From Impatiens glandulifera (Eukaryota; Streptophyta; Magnoliopsida; Ericales; Balsaminaceae), in assembly GCF_907164915.1 (NCBI RefSeq), contig NC_061863.1, positions 4,270,340-4,334,339 on the forward strand: DNA of 64,000 nt, read 5' to 3'. Below are positions 33,916 through 45,500 of the stretch, piece after piece. The notes under the pieces are model-generated. The model was not told the DNA's origin, searched no databases, and was given only the letters and a program-made list of their open reading frames with translations. A program made the position numbers and the translations under genes. Within the stretch, counting starts at the first letter, position 1. Each line of letters begins with the position of its first letter.

Positions 33916-35645
33916 GCATGATTCAAGCTACCCGTCGAAACTTCAAGCATCTTCAGGACATTCTCTGGTTGTTTGGAGCTTATTCTGGATTACGGGTTAA
34001 CCTCAGTAAGTCTGAGATTTTTTTCTCAAACTCAGTCTCCAACCGTAGGAAAATGGTTCTTGCGAGTATCTTGTGCTTCGAAGTGGGGTCTTTTCCTTCA
34101 ACTTATCTTGGGATGCCTTTAGGTGCTAAAGTCCTCTCCAAAGCTTCATGAGATTCGACAATTGCAAAAATGGAAAGAAAGTTACCAATCTGGAAGAGCA
34201 AGATGATTTCAAAAGGTGGACGTCTTACTCTCATCAAAAGTGCTCTAGCATCTATGCCCACATACACGATGTCCTTATTCCTTATGCCTAAAAGTGTGGT
34301 TGTGAAGATTGAAAGAATTATTTGTAAATTTCTTTGGGGATCCTCTGAGTCATCCTTCTGTCATTTGGTTAGGTGGGATAAAGTGAAGAAGTTTAAAGAT
34401 CAAGGGGGTTTGGTTATACGGGACTTGATTTCGTTTAACAAAGCCCTTTTATCAAAATGGTGTAGCAGATATTCCTCAGAGCTTACCTCTTTGTGGGCTA
34501 CTATGATCAAGTGCAAGTATGGGAATGATTGGTCTGGTTGGTTCACCAAACCTATTAACTGTGTAGTGGGATGCGGTATTTGGAGTGGCATCTCGGTGAT
34601 ATGGAAGACTTTTCGTGAACAATGCAGATTTTTGGTAGGCGATGGCTCTTCAATTAGTTTTTGGGATGACATTTGGTGTAGTGCTAAAAGCCCCTACTCT
34701 TTGTTTCCAACTCTTGCCTCAATCGCGATTTATAGAGATGCTACAGTTAATGACATGTTTGATATGAGCTCTAATGGTTTTTCTATGAGAATCAGGTATA
34801 GGAGAAGACTTAATGCTGATGAGTTAGCTTTACATGATAAACTGTTGAACTTGGTGGGGCGCAAAGAGGTGATTCCATCTTCGCATGATATTATGCGTTG
34901 GCAAGATATTGATATATTTAAGGTTAGTTATTGCTACTCCTTAATTGTTGAGAATGTACCTTACAATTTTATTTGGGAGAAGTTATGGGAGTCTAAACTC
35001 CCATTGAAGATCTCTTTCTTTGGATGGAGTGTCATGTAGGGAGGGATTTTAACGGATGATAGATGCATGAAAAAAGGGTATATTATGGCAAGTCGTTGTC
35101 GAATGTGTCATAAAGAGGTGGAGTCAGCGCCTCACTTTCTCTTACATTGTGATGGAGTGCTGGCGATTTGGAGTCTTTTATGGAATATGACTGGTATTCA
35201 GTGAGTTATGCCAAAATCTATTGTTAGTTGTTGGGAAGTTTGGGTAGAGACAGTGAGTTCGGTTGGGCTGACTCGTTGGACCACTATCTCACTTATCTTT
35301 TGGTGGACCATTTGGCTTGAAAGGAACCGGAGAACGTTTAGTAACTGTAGCAGACCAATGCGTCTAATTCATAATTCTATTATTATGACAATCGGGAAGG
35401 TTTTTTTGGGAAAACCAGTTGATGCGGTCGGAGAACTCATTGATCTTATTGAAAATCTCCGTGCTCGTTAAAGTTTGTTCTTTTGTCATACCTTTTGGTC
35501 ATTTGTGAACATATTTATGTCACCCTGTTTGTTTGTTTTTATTTTTATTTTTTATCTTTCTTTTCTTGTTATATTATTTTCGTTGTGCTTAAACTACTCT
35601 CATTTATCTAATTTACATTAACCTTTTTAAAAAAAATAATAATAA
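33916..35645 (+). mobile_element. 5'-truncated LINE, copy B, with target site duplication and A-rich tail
   Basis: Begins inside the reverse transcriptase, just past where the FADD motif would be (ATRRNFKHLQDILWLF), and runs to the end of ORF2. A tail AAAAAAAATAATAATAA follows (about 35629-35645). TTTCCAAATATAT flanks it on both sides (33903-33915 and 35646-35658), a 13-bp duplication typical of LINE integration. It covers the RT thumb, the zf-RVT zinc-binding motif (CRMCHKEVESAPHFLLHC) and WWTIWLERNRRTF. The open frames are long (290 codons at 34170-35039), so it is fairly young. Confidence 0.9.
33918..35471 (+). pseudogene. LINE ORF2 C-terminal fragment (copy B)
   Basis: One ancestral frame with stops near 34151, 35037 and 35204. 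Segments in order: GLRVNLSKSEIFF, PSTYLGMPLGAK, MERKLPIWKSKMISKGGRLT, KFLWGSSES, QGGLVIRDLISFNKALLSKW, ISFWDDIWC, and the terminal zf-RVT and WWTIWLERN region. The catalytic palm is absent, so it cannot encode an active enzyme. Confidence 0.88.
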
Positions 35646-35658
35646 TTTCCAAATATAT

Positions 35659-36494
35659 ATATATATTATTTCAGTTAATTTTAATATTATAAAATATTTA
35701 AATAATTTGATCCAGACAAACGTACGCTTTCATTAAAAATACAATAAATGTTAGGATTTTTCTTGATAATTTATTTTATTAATTATGTTTAGACTATTTA
35801 AGATTTGTTGATTTGTCACACTTTTTGAAATATATTTTTGAAATTAAAAAATTATTTTTCTTCAATCAATAATAAACATTTAGAAAATCAACATATATTA
35901 TTTAGAAAATAATATTTTAAAGCAATTATTTGATGATCTGGAGTTATTAAAAAGAAATAGAAAAATAAATTATTTGTGTCAAATTATTAAAATATTTCTT
36001 AGTATAAATGTATACAAATATTTAAAAAAAAATAAGAGTATTAGGCTATATGATTCTTTTTATAACCACATTAATTTAGTTATTAATTTAACCACATTAA
36101 TATTTTAGTTATTAATTTAATTGATTTTTTTGTAACCACATTAATGATTTAAACATTAAAAACGTCAATTAGGCTATATGATTTCTTTAGCAAGTTTGGA
36201 GTTAATATAATATTTCAAAATGTTTAAAGGTCTATTTTATATTTACATACAATTTCAAGGGGTTATCTGATCTTTTATGGAGTTGTTATATGACCGTTGA
36301 AAATTCAAATTATTGTCTTTAACACACCTTATTAAAGAAAATCTCCCAAGATATTCTTCTGCTCAATCCATAAATAAGGAATAAAGAAAGATATTTTCAA
36401 GGATTATTTGAAAAACATCAAGATTAAAAGACCCTTCTTTGTTCTCTCTTTACATATAACCTGAAATTCTCAGTTTGTTCTACAGATTTTAGCA
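35659..36494. other. AT-rich spacer and probable promoter of the 36.5-kb gene
   Basis: Contains a local repeat, TAACCACATTAAT.. with TTAGGCTATATGATT (about 36045-36190). No other feature was recognised. The 150 bases before 36495 are CT-rich in part (TTCTCTCTTTACATATAACC) and are likely 5' leader. Confidence 0.45.
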
Positions 36495-37179
36495 ATGACA
36501 AAGACAAGAACTGATCGGAAACCACCACTTCCAAGATCTCCGATTCATGTCCGATCAGGGCGAGTTCTTAGACCCAGTATTTTCATCAACACTGCACAAT
36601 CTCAACAGGGTATGCTTAATTTCAATTTAATTTCATTTCTTAAAATGATCTATTTCTTGTTTCAGTCTTTCAGAGAATGTTGTTGAATTGTTGATTTGTT
36701 CTTTAATAGGTTCTTTAATGAAAACCATACCAATGGAATTACAGATCTTACCAGATGACAAAATCTGGTGTGGAATTCGGGAAATGGCTAAGATTTCGGA
36801 GAATGGCGAAAATGGGGTTAATTTGTTTAAAAGGGGAAGGTTTTATGATGAGTATGCTGTTAGAAGGAATGAGAGGTTGAAGATGAAGCAAATTAGTGAA
36901 GTTAATGAGGAGAAAATTGAGGTTGTTGATAAAGAAGTGGATTTGGGATTTGAGAAAAAGAGGGATTTGAAGAAATTTAATGATTCGAAAAGTTTGATTT
37001 CAAGAACTCCATTGATTGAGAGGAAAGAGAATATAAATCAGAATTCGAATTCTAGGTATATGTTGAGAAGTATGACGAAGGAGATGAAGAAACCGGCCTC
37101 GTCTTTGCCGCCGTTGGGTTCGACTAGCTCGGTCGGAGGAGAAAGGAAGACCGTCGGCCGCCGTGGCCGGAAAATTTGA
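36495..37179 (+). CDS. Small basic plant protein of unknown function, two exons
   Basis: Predicted exons are 36495-36609 and 36710-37179, giving 194 residues. The donor reads CAACAGG|GTATGC and the acceptor TTTAATAG|GT; the joined codon continues as GSLMKTIPMELQIL. The first exon encodes a basic, proline-rich N-terminus (MTKTRTDRKPPLPRSPIH and SGRVLRP). The second has WCGIREMAKI, then RGRFYDEYAVRRNERLKMK, a charged middle, and a C-terminus rich in S, G, R and K ending GRRGRKI. Basic clusters suggest nuclear location. I recall similar uncharacterised plant proteins with the pattern basic-proline start plus RGRFY..Y..RRNERLK, but I assign no function. The frame is clean. Confidence 0.78.
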
Positions 37180-38060
37180 TAATTTCTTTTAAATTTTGAG
37201 TTATAGTTTGAAAATGGGAATACTTATTTGGAAACTTATAAAATGAAAATAAAAATGATTTTAATTTTTAACTGATTTTATTTTGTTTGATATATTTTAG
37301 GTATGTTTAAGAAAAATTAAGTATTTTGTTATATAAACAAAATAAGGTGGTATAAGCACAAGTAAGGTTTTATGGGATATAAAATATAAGAAAAAAATTA
37401 TTTGAAAAAAATAATGTTTGATAGGTTAAATAATCAAATTATTTTATTTTTGATTAATAATTTAAAAGGATTTGATTAGTTAATGATAATTAAATTTTAA
37501 TTATTTTATTGATTTATGATGTTAAAATATTAATAAAAATTAGTTAATAGATTATTTGAAATACATTTAGTTCAATTAAAATAAATAGAATTACATGTAA
37601 GAATTTAAAATTTGAATCCAAACAAGAGATGGATAAAGCCACGTCCGAACAATAATTTAATTGAATAGGAAAATATGAGTTAATTGATCCTTATTATTAT
37701 GAACAATTTGTAACAGTTAGTTATATAAATATTAGTAGTAACAAATTAAAAAAAAATATGAAACAAAATAGTTATAAAATTGATCTTCTCCGTTGATTTC
37801 ATAAACAATATCTTCTTCAATTCAATAATGATCAGATATTAAATTCTTGCTTATACAGAGCAAAAGATCTTGAGTCAAACAACATTGTCATTCCTTTGAC
37901 TAATCTCAAAATCAACCAAAACAACTGCACAATATGAAAATGGCATATCGTTTCCGTCGTCAAAGGATTCGGTCTGTACAAACACATTCAAGAAAATAAA
38001 TATCTGTAACGATGAGTGATGAAGTAAAGTAAGTGAAACGGTGTCGAAAAAATCTCTACA
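37180..38060. other. AT-rich intergenic DNA, no gene seen
   Basis: The 3' flank of the small gene, then spacer. About 37790-38000 has more balanced base content but no recognisable frame. Confidence 0.5.
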
Positions 38061-38780
38061 AACATATTTTTGCGTTGTTTATTAACCCTCAATAGAGCAT
38101 CCCCATCCTTGTACCCATACATAGGTACAAATATGTGCCACATCAGCAGCCACATCACAAATAAATTATACCTCTCAATTTATACCTCTATTTCCCAACC
38201 ATCTCAAGTACAATTGTGGTCCCACCATCCACATCATCTAATTCATACAATATTTTTTAATTCAATAATTCAAGTAATATTGTTTTATTTTTTATTATAT
38301 TAATTTGTTTAAATTAATAAAACTAATATTTATAAATTATATTAAAAAATTAAAAAAAATCAATAATTTTTAAAAATAATTTAGGAAATTATCATCACAA
38401 TAATTTTGAAAAAAATAGACTACTAAATCATATGTATAAAAAAAATAATATAGCGGTCATATTTTTAAAAAACGGTCCTATTTTAAAAAACAGTCAATTT
38501 TTTAAATAAAAAATTAAATAAAACGGTTTATTTTTTAAAATTTTTAAATGTTTATTTTTTTTCATAAAAAAGTGGGGTGGGGACCACTTTTTTTTTTGAC
38601 TTTTTCTCATTTGTACCCAGTAGCAAAACTTTACTACTCAATTTTCTCTCTCCTAATTTGTACCCATCTCCCCATTAGTGTACCAGGTACAAATTTTGTC
38701 CACATCAGATTTGTACCTACCGATGGGGATGCTCCCTATTGAGGGTTATTGAGGGTTAGTAAACAACGCAAAAATATGTT
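38061..38780. mobile_element. 720-bp inverted-repeat element (MITE-like)
   Basis: The ends are long inverted repeats. AACATATTTTTGCGTTGTTT at 38061-38080 pairs exactly with 38761-38780, and pairing continues through TAACCCTCAATAG and AGCATCCCCATC with a small insertion on the right side. The interior is AT-rich with several GTACC..GGTACAAAT motifs and no coding capacity. No target duplication was found, so the superfamily is not assigned. It lies about 530 bp upstream of the catalase start codon. Confidence 0.75.
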
Positions 38781-39155
38781 ATGTCAAGTGATAACTGATC
38801 ATTTACATATGTAGTAAAAAAAGTGAGAAATTCGTAAAAATAATGGGAGGATACATGTAAGAGAGTCGGCTGTTTTATTCGAGAACTTTTTATTAAAAGA
38901 ATAAAAAATAAGTCTAGATCTGGTAACTTATAAATGAAGGCAAATATGAACTCAAGATTGTATCACCAACACAATCCATATGAATAATAAACTAAATTAA
39001 ATTCAAAACATGCAAATCTATTAATTTGTATGAAACTATCAATTATGTCTCATTTTTATAATACCAATCATAAAAAAAAATGTGATATCTATGTATTGTA
39101 TTTTATAATTTTACTAAATTACAGGATGATAATAATAAAGAAGGGAAGCAAATGC

Positions 39156-39161
39156 CACGTG
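39156..39161 (+). promoter_or_regulatory. G-box upstream of catalase
   Basis: CACGTG within GCCACGTGTA, about 150 bp before the start codon and just upstream of the TATA box. This is the core bound by plant bZIP and bHLH factors and is consistent with light or ABA control. The regulatory role is inferred. Confidence 0.6.
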
Positions 39162-39171
39162 TAAACGAGTG

Positions 39172-39180
39172 TATATTTAA
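39172..39180 (+). promoter_or_regulatory. Probable TATA box of catalase
   Basis: TATATTTAA, about 130 bp before the start codon, which would give a 5' leader of roughly 100 nt. Confidence 0.6.
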
Positions 39181-39310
39181 AGCAAGTGCAGATGTTGGCA
39201 GATAGAGGAGAAAAGAAAGAAAACTTATCATAATCACAACTGAACCGACTCTTGAATTCGTTCGGAAAATCTCAATTCATCGTCTCTTCCACTTTCGATC
39301 TTCATCTGCA

Positions 39311-42300
39311 ATGGATCCTTACAAGGTAAGTCCCTTGCATGCGTTTAATTACTCTATTCACGATCTCTTCATTCATGCAATTATTGTTTCATTCGATTTT
39401 TTAACTCCTTAATCTCAACTTCTCGAGTATAACGATCGTTTTTCTTACTTTGTAATTCTGCACTTTTCCGTTTTGTTGTTTATCGATCTATACAATTGAT
39501 TCGTATTTGCATATCACCTCGGTCCTCTGTGTAATTTCACTTCTGACAGCTTCACCTGGATTTTTGAGAAGTTAAGAACAGTATTACGCATTTACGCCTT
39601 CCATTTTTCTGCTGTTTTCGTCCTCCTCCTGCGTAGTAGCTAGCTGCATTGTTTGGATCGTTATTACTTCTCTTGCATGTGCTTAATTAGTCTATTGAGG
39701 ATCTCTTCATTCGAATTTTTAAGTCCTTAATCTCGAGGATGACGATCGTTTCTTACTTTTCGTTTTGTTGTTTATCGATCTATACAATTGATTCATATTT
39801 GCATATCATTTGTGTAATTTCATTCTGAGAGCTTCACCTGGATTTTTGAGAAGTTTTGGTTGTTTTATTTTGATAAGAACAGTATTACGCCTTCCATTTT
39901 TCTGCTGTTTTCGTCCTCCAGCGTAGTAGCTAGCTAATTTGCTTGGATCCTTACAAGGTACTTCCCTTGCATGTGTTTAATTAGTCTATTGAGGATCTCA
40001 TCATTCGAATTTTTAAGTCCTTAATCTCGAGGATGACTATCGTTTTTCTTACATTGTAATTATGTACTTTTCGTTTTGTTGTTTATCAATCTATACAATT
40101 GATTCACATTTGCATATCACCTCTGTAAATTCGCTTCACCTGGATTTGAGAAGTTTTGGTTGCTTTATTTTGATAAGAACAGTATTACGCGTTCCATTTT
40201 TCAGCTGTTTTCGATCTCCTCCAGCGTAGTAGCTAGCTACATTGTTTGGATTTCATGTGAAATTTCAGGACAGTTTCTGTTTTGTATTTTCTTCATGAAC
40301 TATATGTGTTGGTTGTTATGTGATGCAGCACGCTCCATCAAGCGCATTTAACTCTCCTTTCTGGACCACAAATTCGGGAGCTCCTGTGTATAACAACAAC
40401 TCTTCATTGACCATAGGAACAAGAGGTATTCTTCTTGTTCATGTAATTCATTGAATTCCAGTGTTAATTCTGAGCAGAAAAGCCATTGAACAGAAAGAAT
40501 GTTGAAGATTTATTTGGTTCCTCAACACATGCATCAAAATCTAAGCTCATGAAGTTTAATTTCTTACTTCAATTTCTTGTAAATCATGTTTGGTAATGAT
40601 TGATTCTTCACGAGTTCTTACAATGTAAGAACACAAAGTTGACTGATAGAATTAGAGCATCATATATAAATTTTCTGTAACATCAAACTACATTGCCTGG
40701 CAGGTCCTATCCTCCTTGAAGATTATCATTTGGTGGAGAAACTTGCCAATTTTGACAGAGAAAGAATCCCAGAACGTGTAGTTCATGCCAGGGGAGTTAG
40801 TGCCAAGGGTTTTTTCGAAGTTACACATGACATTTCTCACCTCACTTGTGCTGATTTTCTTCGGTCCACTGGGGTTCAGACTCCAGTTATAGCTCGATTC
40901 TCCACTGTTATCCACGAGCGTGGTAGCCCTGAAACCCTTAGAGACCCTAGAGGTTTTGCTGTTAAATTTTACACCAGAGAGGTAATAACTAATAACTAAT
41001 AAGCATTTCTTGTTAATTGTGTAAATTCTACATGAAAACTGAAATATTACTTGTAATGAATCAGGGTAACTTTGATCTAGTGGGAAACAATTTCCCTGTT
41101 TTCTTTATCCGTGATGGTATGAAGTTTCCTGATATGGTCCATGCTCTGAAACCAAACCCAAAATCTCATATCCAAGAGAACTGGAGAATTCTAGACTTCT
41201 TCTCCCATCATCCTGAAAGCTTAAACATGTTCACTTTCCTCTTTGATGATTTGGGTGTTCCTCAAGATTACAGACATATGGAAGGTTCAGGTGTTAACAC
41301 CTACACTTTGATCAACAAATCAGGAAGGGTTAACTATGTGAAGTTCCATTGGAAACCTACATGTGGTGTAAAATGTTTATTGGAAAATGAAGCAGTTAAA
41401 GTTGGAGGAACCAATCACAGTCATGCCACACAGGATTTATATGACTCAATATCAGCTGGTAATTATCCAGAATGGAAGCTTTTCATCCAAACAATGGTTA
41501 CTGCTGATGAAGATAAATTCGACTTCGACCCACTAGATGTGACCAAGATTTGGCCAGAAGATATTTTGCCTTTACAACAAGTGGGGAGATTAGTGTTGAA
41601 TAGGAATGTGGATAATTTCTTTGCTGAGAATGAACAACTTGCTTTCTGCCCTGCTTTAGTTGTACCTGGTGTGTCTTATTCGGAAGATAAACTATTGCAA
41701 ACTCGATTATTCTCTTATGCTGATACTCAAAGGTATCGGCTTGGACCAAACTATCTTCAGTTACCTGTGAATTCTCCGAAATGCGAACATCATAACAATC
41801 ACCATGACGGTTTCATGAATTTCATGCAGAGAAATGAGGAGGTAATGTTGTTTTTATAATTGAAGTTTCTTCTGAATTTTTTGTATCAATTATTGAATGT
41901 TATAAATGTTCTTCAGGTTAATTATTTTCCTTCAAGGTTTGATATTGTAAGTCATGCTGAGAAGTATCCAATTCCTTCTGATGTCTTGAATGGAAGCCGT
42001 GAAAAGGTTTGATTTCTTTACCTGGTTTTTGAGTTAAAGATTTTTCAAATGTTTTATATATAAATTAAAAAAACACACAATCTTAGTTGAACTATTGTTT
42101 AGCATATACAAAGGAAAGTTTTTTTTAAAGAATTATGCCCCTCTACTCTCAAGAAATTTATATATACCTTTTCTAATATACATGTTTTGATTTCAATTTT
42201 TTTTCTTTAAAAAAAATCAAACTTAAAGGCATATTTTGGCAGTTTCTTTTAAAAGAAATATAAAATGACTTTTATATCACTCTATTTTTTTTAAGGTTTT

Positions 42301-43489
42301 AAAAATAATATAAATTGCTTTTGATAATTTAATTGGGCCTTATTTGATATGGGTTTATTTGAAACAAATAATCTTATTAATATTTTCATATATATACTAT
42401 TTCAAGTGCACCAAAGTCTTAGGTTCAATTTTCAGTTAGCTGCCTAATGTGTATATATATATATATATATATTAAATACATATTCTTTTGGTAAATAATT
42501 TGAACAATGTAACTTGAGAGATGCTATTAATTGGATAATTTCAAATAATCCACATCAATTAATTAATGTGAGATATAGTTATGGCCTAATTAAATGTTGA
42601 ATTATTGATCCTAGAATATCCTTATTCCAAACCTTTCTTCATAGGTAATAATTCATTTAATTTGCATGATTTGAATAAAAAATATTTAATTGGTATGATT
42701 TGAATGAAAAATAAATTGACGGATAAGACATTGATTGGATTTAGTCCAAATGTTCCAAGACTAGAGAATCTTAGATATGCTGTATTAAAATATATATCTT
42801 GTTGACAAAAGTGGTTATATTGAATACATAAATTATTAATATGAAAAAGTCATTGGCATTTAATAATTTTAAATTTGTATAAGGGTTGAAATTCTCGTCA
42901 TATATGTGTATTATGTGTGCAGGCCATTATTGATAGAGAGAACAACTTCAAGCAGCCTGGAGAGAGATACCGTTCTTGGGCACCAGATAGGTTTCCCTCT
43001 TTTCTAAAGATTAATAAAAAAAATTATATTTGTCTATATTCTATTCTCTTTAAAAAAAATCAAATTGGTAATATATATTATGGTTTTTTTTGAAAATTTA
43101 AAATCCAAACTTACTTAATCCCATGATCCTAATATATGTTTTTTTATTTGAATTAAATCAATACATTTGTGGTTCGTCGATATAATTTTATTTTTCTTTT
43201 GATAGACAAGAAAGGTTTATTCGAAGATGGGTGGAAGCACTCGGTGACCCACGTTGCACACACGAGATACGCAGCATTTGGATATCATACTGGTCTCAGG
43301 TCTATTCAATTTATTTATTTATTTTGGTCTATATAAGAAATGAAGATGTTTTTTTCTAAAAATAAAAAGACACCAATATCAAAAGAAGCTGTAAGACTAA
43401 TTATTTGTTTATTTTGATGAGATGTGCAGGCTGATAAATCTCTGGGACAGAAGCTAGCTTCTCACATAAATGTAAGGCCAAGCATTTGA
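39311..43489 (+). CDS. CAT: Catalase (peroxisomal H2O2 dismutation), eight exons
   Basis: Exons 39311-39325, 40329-40425, 40704-40981, 41065-41841, 41917-42006, 42923-42990, 43206-43299 and 43430-43489 join to 1479 nt, 492 residues, the usual plant catalase length. All introns are GT-AG. Heme catalase hallmarks are present: active-site His65 in [15 protein letters not shown], Asn138 in [14 protein letters not shown], and the proximal heme tyrosine in [14 protein letters not shown]. The C-terminus is [13 protein letters not shown], where QKLASRLNVRPSI is usual, and contains the QKL region tied to peroxisomal import. The enzyme splits H2O2 to water and oxygen as a heme tetramer. No break is seen, so the gene is probably functional. 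Confidence 0.96.
39313..40260 (+). repeat. CAT: Triplicated intron 1 of catalase, including a copy of the exon-1 end
   Basis: Three tandem copies of a 290-340 bp unit begin at about 39313, 39653 and 39943, with a remnant at 40245. Shared landmarks are CTTGCATG.GTTTAATTA, GATCTCTTCATTC, CTTAATCTC, TCTATACAATTGATTC, TTCACCTGGATTTTTGAGAAG and GCGTAGTAGCTAGCT. The third copy contains GGATCCTTACAAG|GTACTT (39945-39962), matching the real exon-1 end and donor GGATCCTTACAAG|GTAAGT, but with TTG in place of the start ATG. Confidence 0.9.
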
Positions 43490-43951
43490 ACTACTTTATT
43501 ATTATAATAAGTGGTTTTTAGTTACAAAATGCAGAGCAGAGAATAATAGAATGAAGAAACATGGATTATAATAATGTAATAATAATCAATAAAAACAAAC
43601 CAAACTCCATCTACTGTTTAATTTATATGTTTTTATTTTAATAAACTATTGTTTTCTTCAATTAAAATTTGTTATTTAACTACTGAATCATACAGTTAAT
43701 GAATCCAACAACAAATTTACACTCTGAAATTTGAAAATAAAGTCATCAAATTAAAAATCAACAATAATCTACTGCCAATAATCTGATTCATTCCAAAACG
43801 TTCTAGGACTTTGGAATGTAGCTGAATTGAACAGTTCAATTATTTAGGTATCCTTTTCACAAAATAAATTTGAATTTTCTTAGGTTGACTTATCATTTTT
43901 TTTTAACTAATTTGATAAGTTGGTAAATAAAATGATATTTATATAAGTTTG

Positions 43952-43986
<35 letters not shown>

Positions 43987-44475
43987 TTTTTAACTCTCTC
44001 ACAAAAGTTCTAAAACAAGTTGAGAAAACATTCTTCTTGGGTCTTTATGACTTTTTTTTTAAGCATCCGGATGAGGGCTCAAAATGATCAATTTTTTTTA
44101 TCTCGAAGTTTATAGTGATTTGAATAATTTTCTAAATTTTCGGTGGTGGTGGTGGATCGTTTGTTGTTTGTTGCTCATATTTTTTGATTGTGTTGGTGGT
44201 GTTTTTTTTAGTCTATGTCTGTCCCTTTTTAGCAACAAAAACTTAATATGGAGTTGTTTTTCATTTTTTCAATAAGGAGATTTTTCAGTTGGAGGCCCCT
44301 TTTTACAACTATTCTTCTCACTTTTTTTTATCATATATGTCAGTTATCATTTGGCATGACATTTTTCACGTTGTTTACCAACCTTCGATTAAGAACAAAA
44401 TTTAATGTGTAGAGATTCTTTTAACACTGTTTGATTGGTTTGTTTGATTTATTCTACTTAATCACTCATCATTAC
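43490..44475. other. 3' flank of catalase and intergenic DNA
   Basis: AT-rich, with AATAAT- and AATAAA-like signals shortly after the stop (about 43530-43595) suited to polyadenylation. There is a (TA)n tract at about 43957-43983. The stretch 44084-44275 is low-complexity G/T-rich DNA, not a convincing gene. Confidence 0.5.
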
Positions 44476-44480
44476 AAATA

Positions 44481-44800
44481 TTAGGAAGATCACGTGCAAT
44501 GCACACGAATAAAAATATAAATAAAATAAATTTAATAAAAATAATAATAATATGTATTCAATGTTTAAATTTTTAATAAATTACGAATAATATATTAAAA
44601 TAAAAAATATAACGCTTTCATTTCACGTTTTATTCACTTCAGTAAAACAATTTATCTATCACATATCTCATTACATATTTTTCCGAATGAATCTCTCATC
44701 TCGTGACCTTACACTTTCACTTTGGTTAATCAAATATTTGATTCATATTTTTTAATATTTAATATCGTGACTAAATACTTTGGTCAATCAAATATTTGAC
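44481..44800 (-). mobile_element. Helitron-like terminus and body, second copy
   Basis: On the minus strand GTGCATTGCAC forms a short hairpin, followed by GTGATCTTC and CTAA with a host T after it, fitting hairpin plus CTRR. The body contains TCTCATCTCGTGACCTTACACTTTCAC (about 44693-44720), the motif repeated at 4700-5160 beside the first terminus, so the two belong to one family. The 5' end was not found. Confidence 0.45.
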
Positions 44801-44802
44801 CC

Positions 44803-45115
44803 GACAATCCGGACACTTTATAAATTAAGCATATATATATATTAGTTAAAAAGTTGAACTTATATTATTAAAAATGTCTCGCATTTATTTAATTTTGTGT
44901 TGAATTTAATATATAAAGTGTTATTAGCCTAGTTGGTTAAAAGATTCTACTTGTTTTTGTTAGATTGTGAGTTTGAAACATACATATAATATTTTTAATT
45001 TTATTTTTAACCGTTTTAAATTTATGGACGGGTCAACCCAAAATCCGACTCAACTATTTATTTAATCTAACGTATATATTCAAATTATTCGAATACTTTA
45101 AAAATTAAAACATCA
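44803..45115 (-). repeat. Single inverted copy of the 310-bp repeat
   Basis: Matches the 19.0-20.3 kb array in reverse: CCCGACAATCCGGACACTTT, TTAGCCTAGTTGGTTAAAAG, GAGTTTGAAACATAC and GACGGGTCAACCC. The A-box-like TAGCCTAGTTGG (44925-44936) and B-box-like GTTTGAAAC (44971-44979) read on the plus strand. Confidence 0.82.
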
Positions 45116-45491
45116 TTTTATGTATAGATAAATTTGGAGTTCTTGAATTCTATTTTTATTGTTAAAATAAATTTTATTTAACTGCTTTAATTTTGTTGAT
45201 ATTATTCTATAATTTAATATTCATGTGATTATTTGTGTAGTTAAAAAAAACATATGCATGAGTTGATTAAATATCTCAAGAGTTTGACTTTTTTTTTTAT
45301 AAAACCGTCAGAGAGTTTATTGGAAATAAATTTTGGTCCCAAAAAAAAATGCTGCCTAAGCATTTATAATATATGATGATACAGACTTTAACATAAAAAT
45401 TATCGTAATTAGACCTTAGTTGAGAGTCATTGTGTTTTAAATAAATAAAATTGACAATGTATTGATATAAAACCTTAAATTAAAATTATAA

Positions 45492-45500
45492 ATTATCATA
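45492..45500. other. Target site duplication, left copy, of the Mutator-like element
   Basis: ATTATCATA, repeated exactly at 48194-48202. Nine bases is the Mutator-superfamily length. Confidence 0.8.

Noticed and set aside
38070..38742. Two frames inside the 720-bp inverted-repeat element
   Set aside because: They span the inverted arms and AT-rich interior and show no family pattern.
44084..44275. Frame of 63 codons, W/F/L rich
   Set aside because: Falls in G/T-rich low-complexity DNA with no start context or homology visible.
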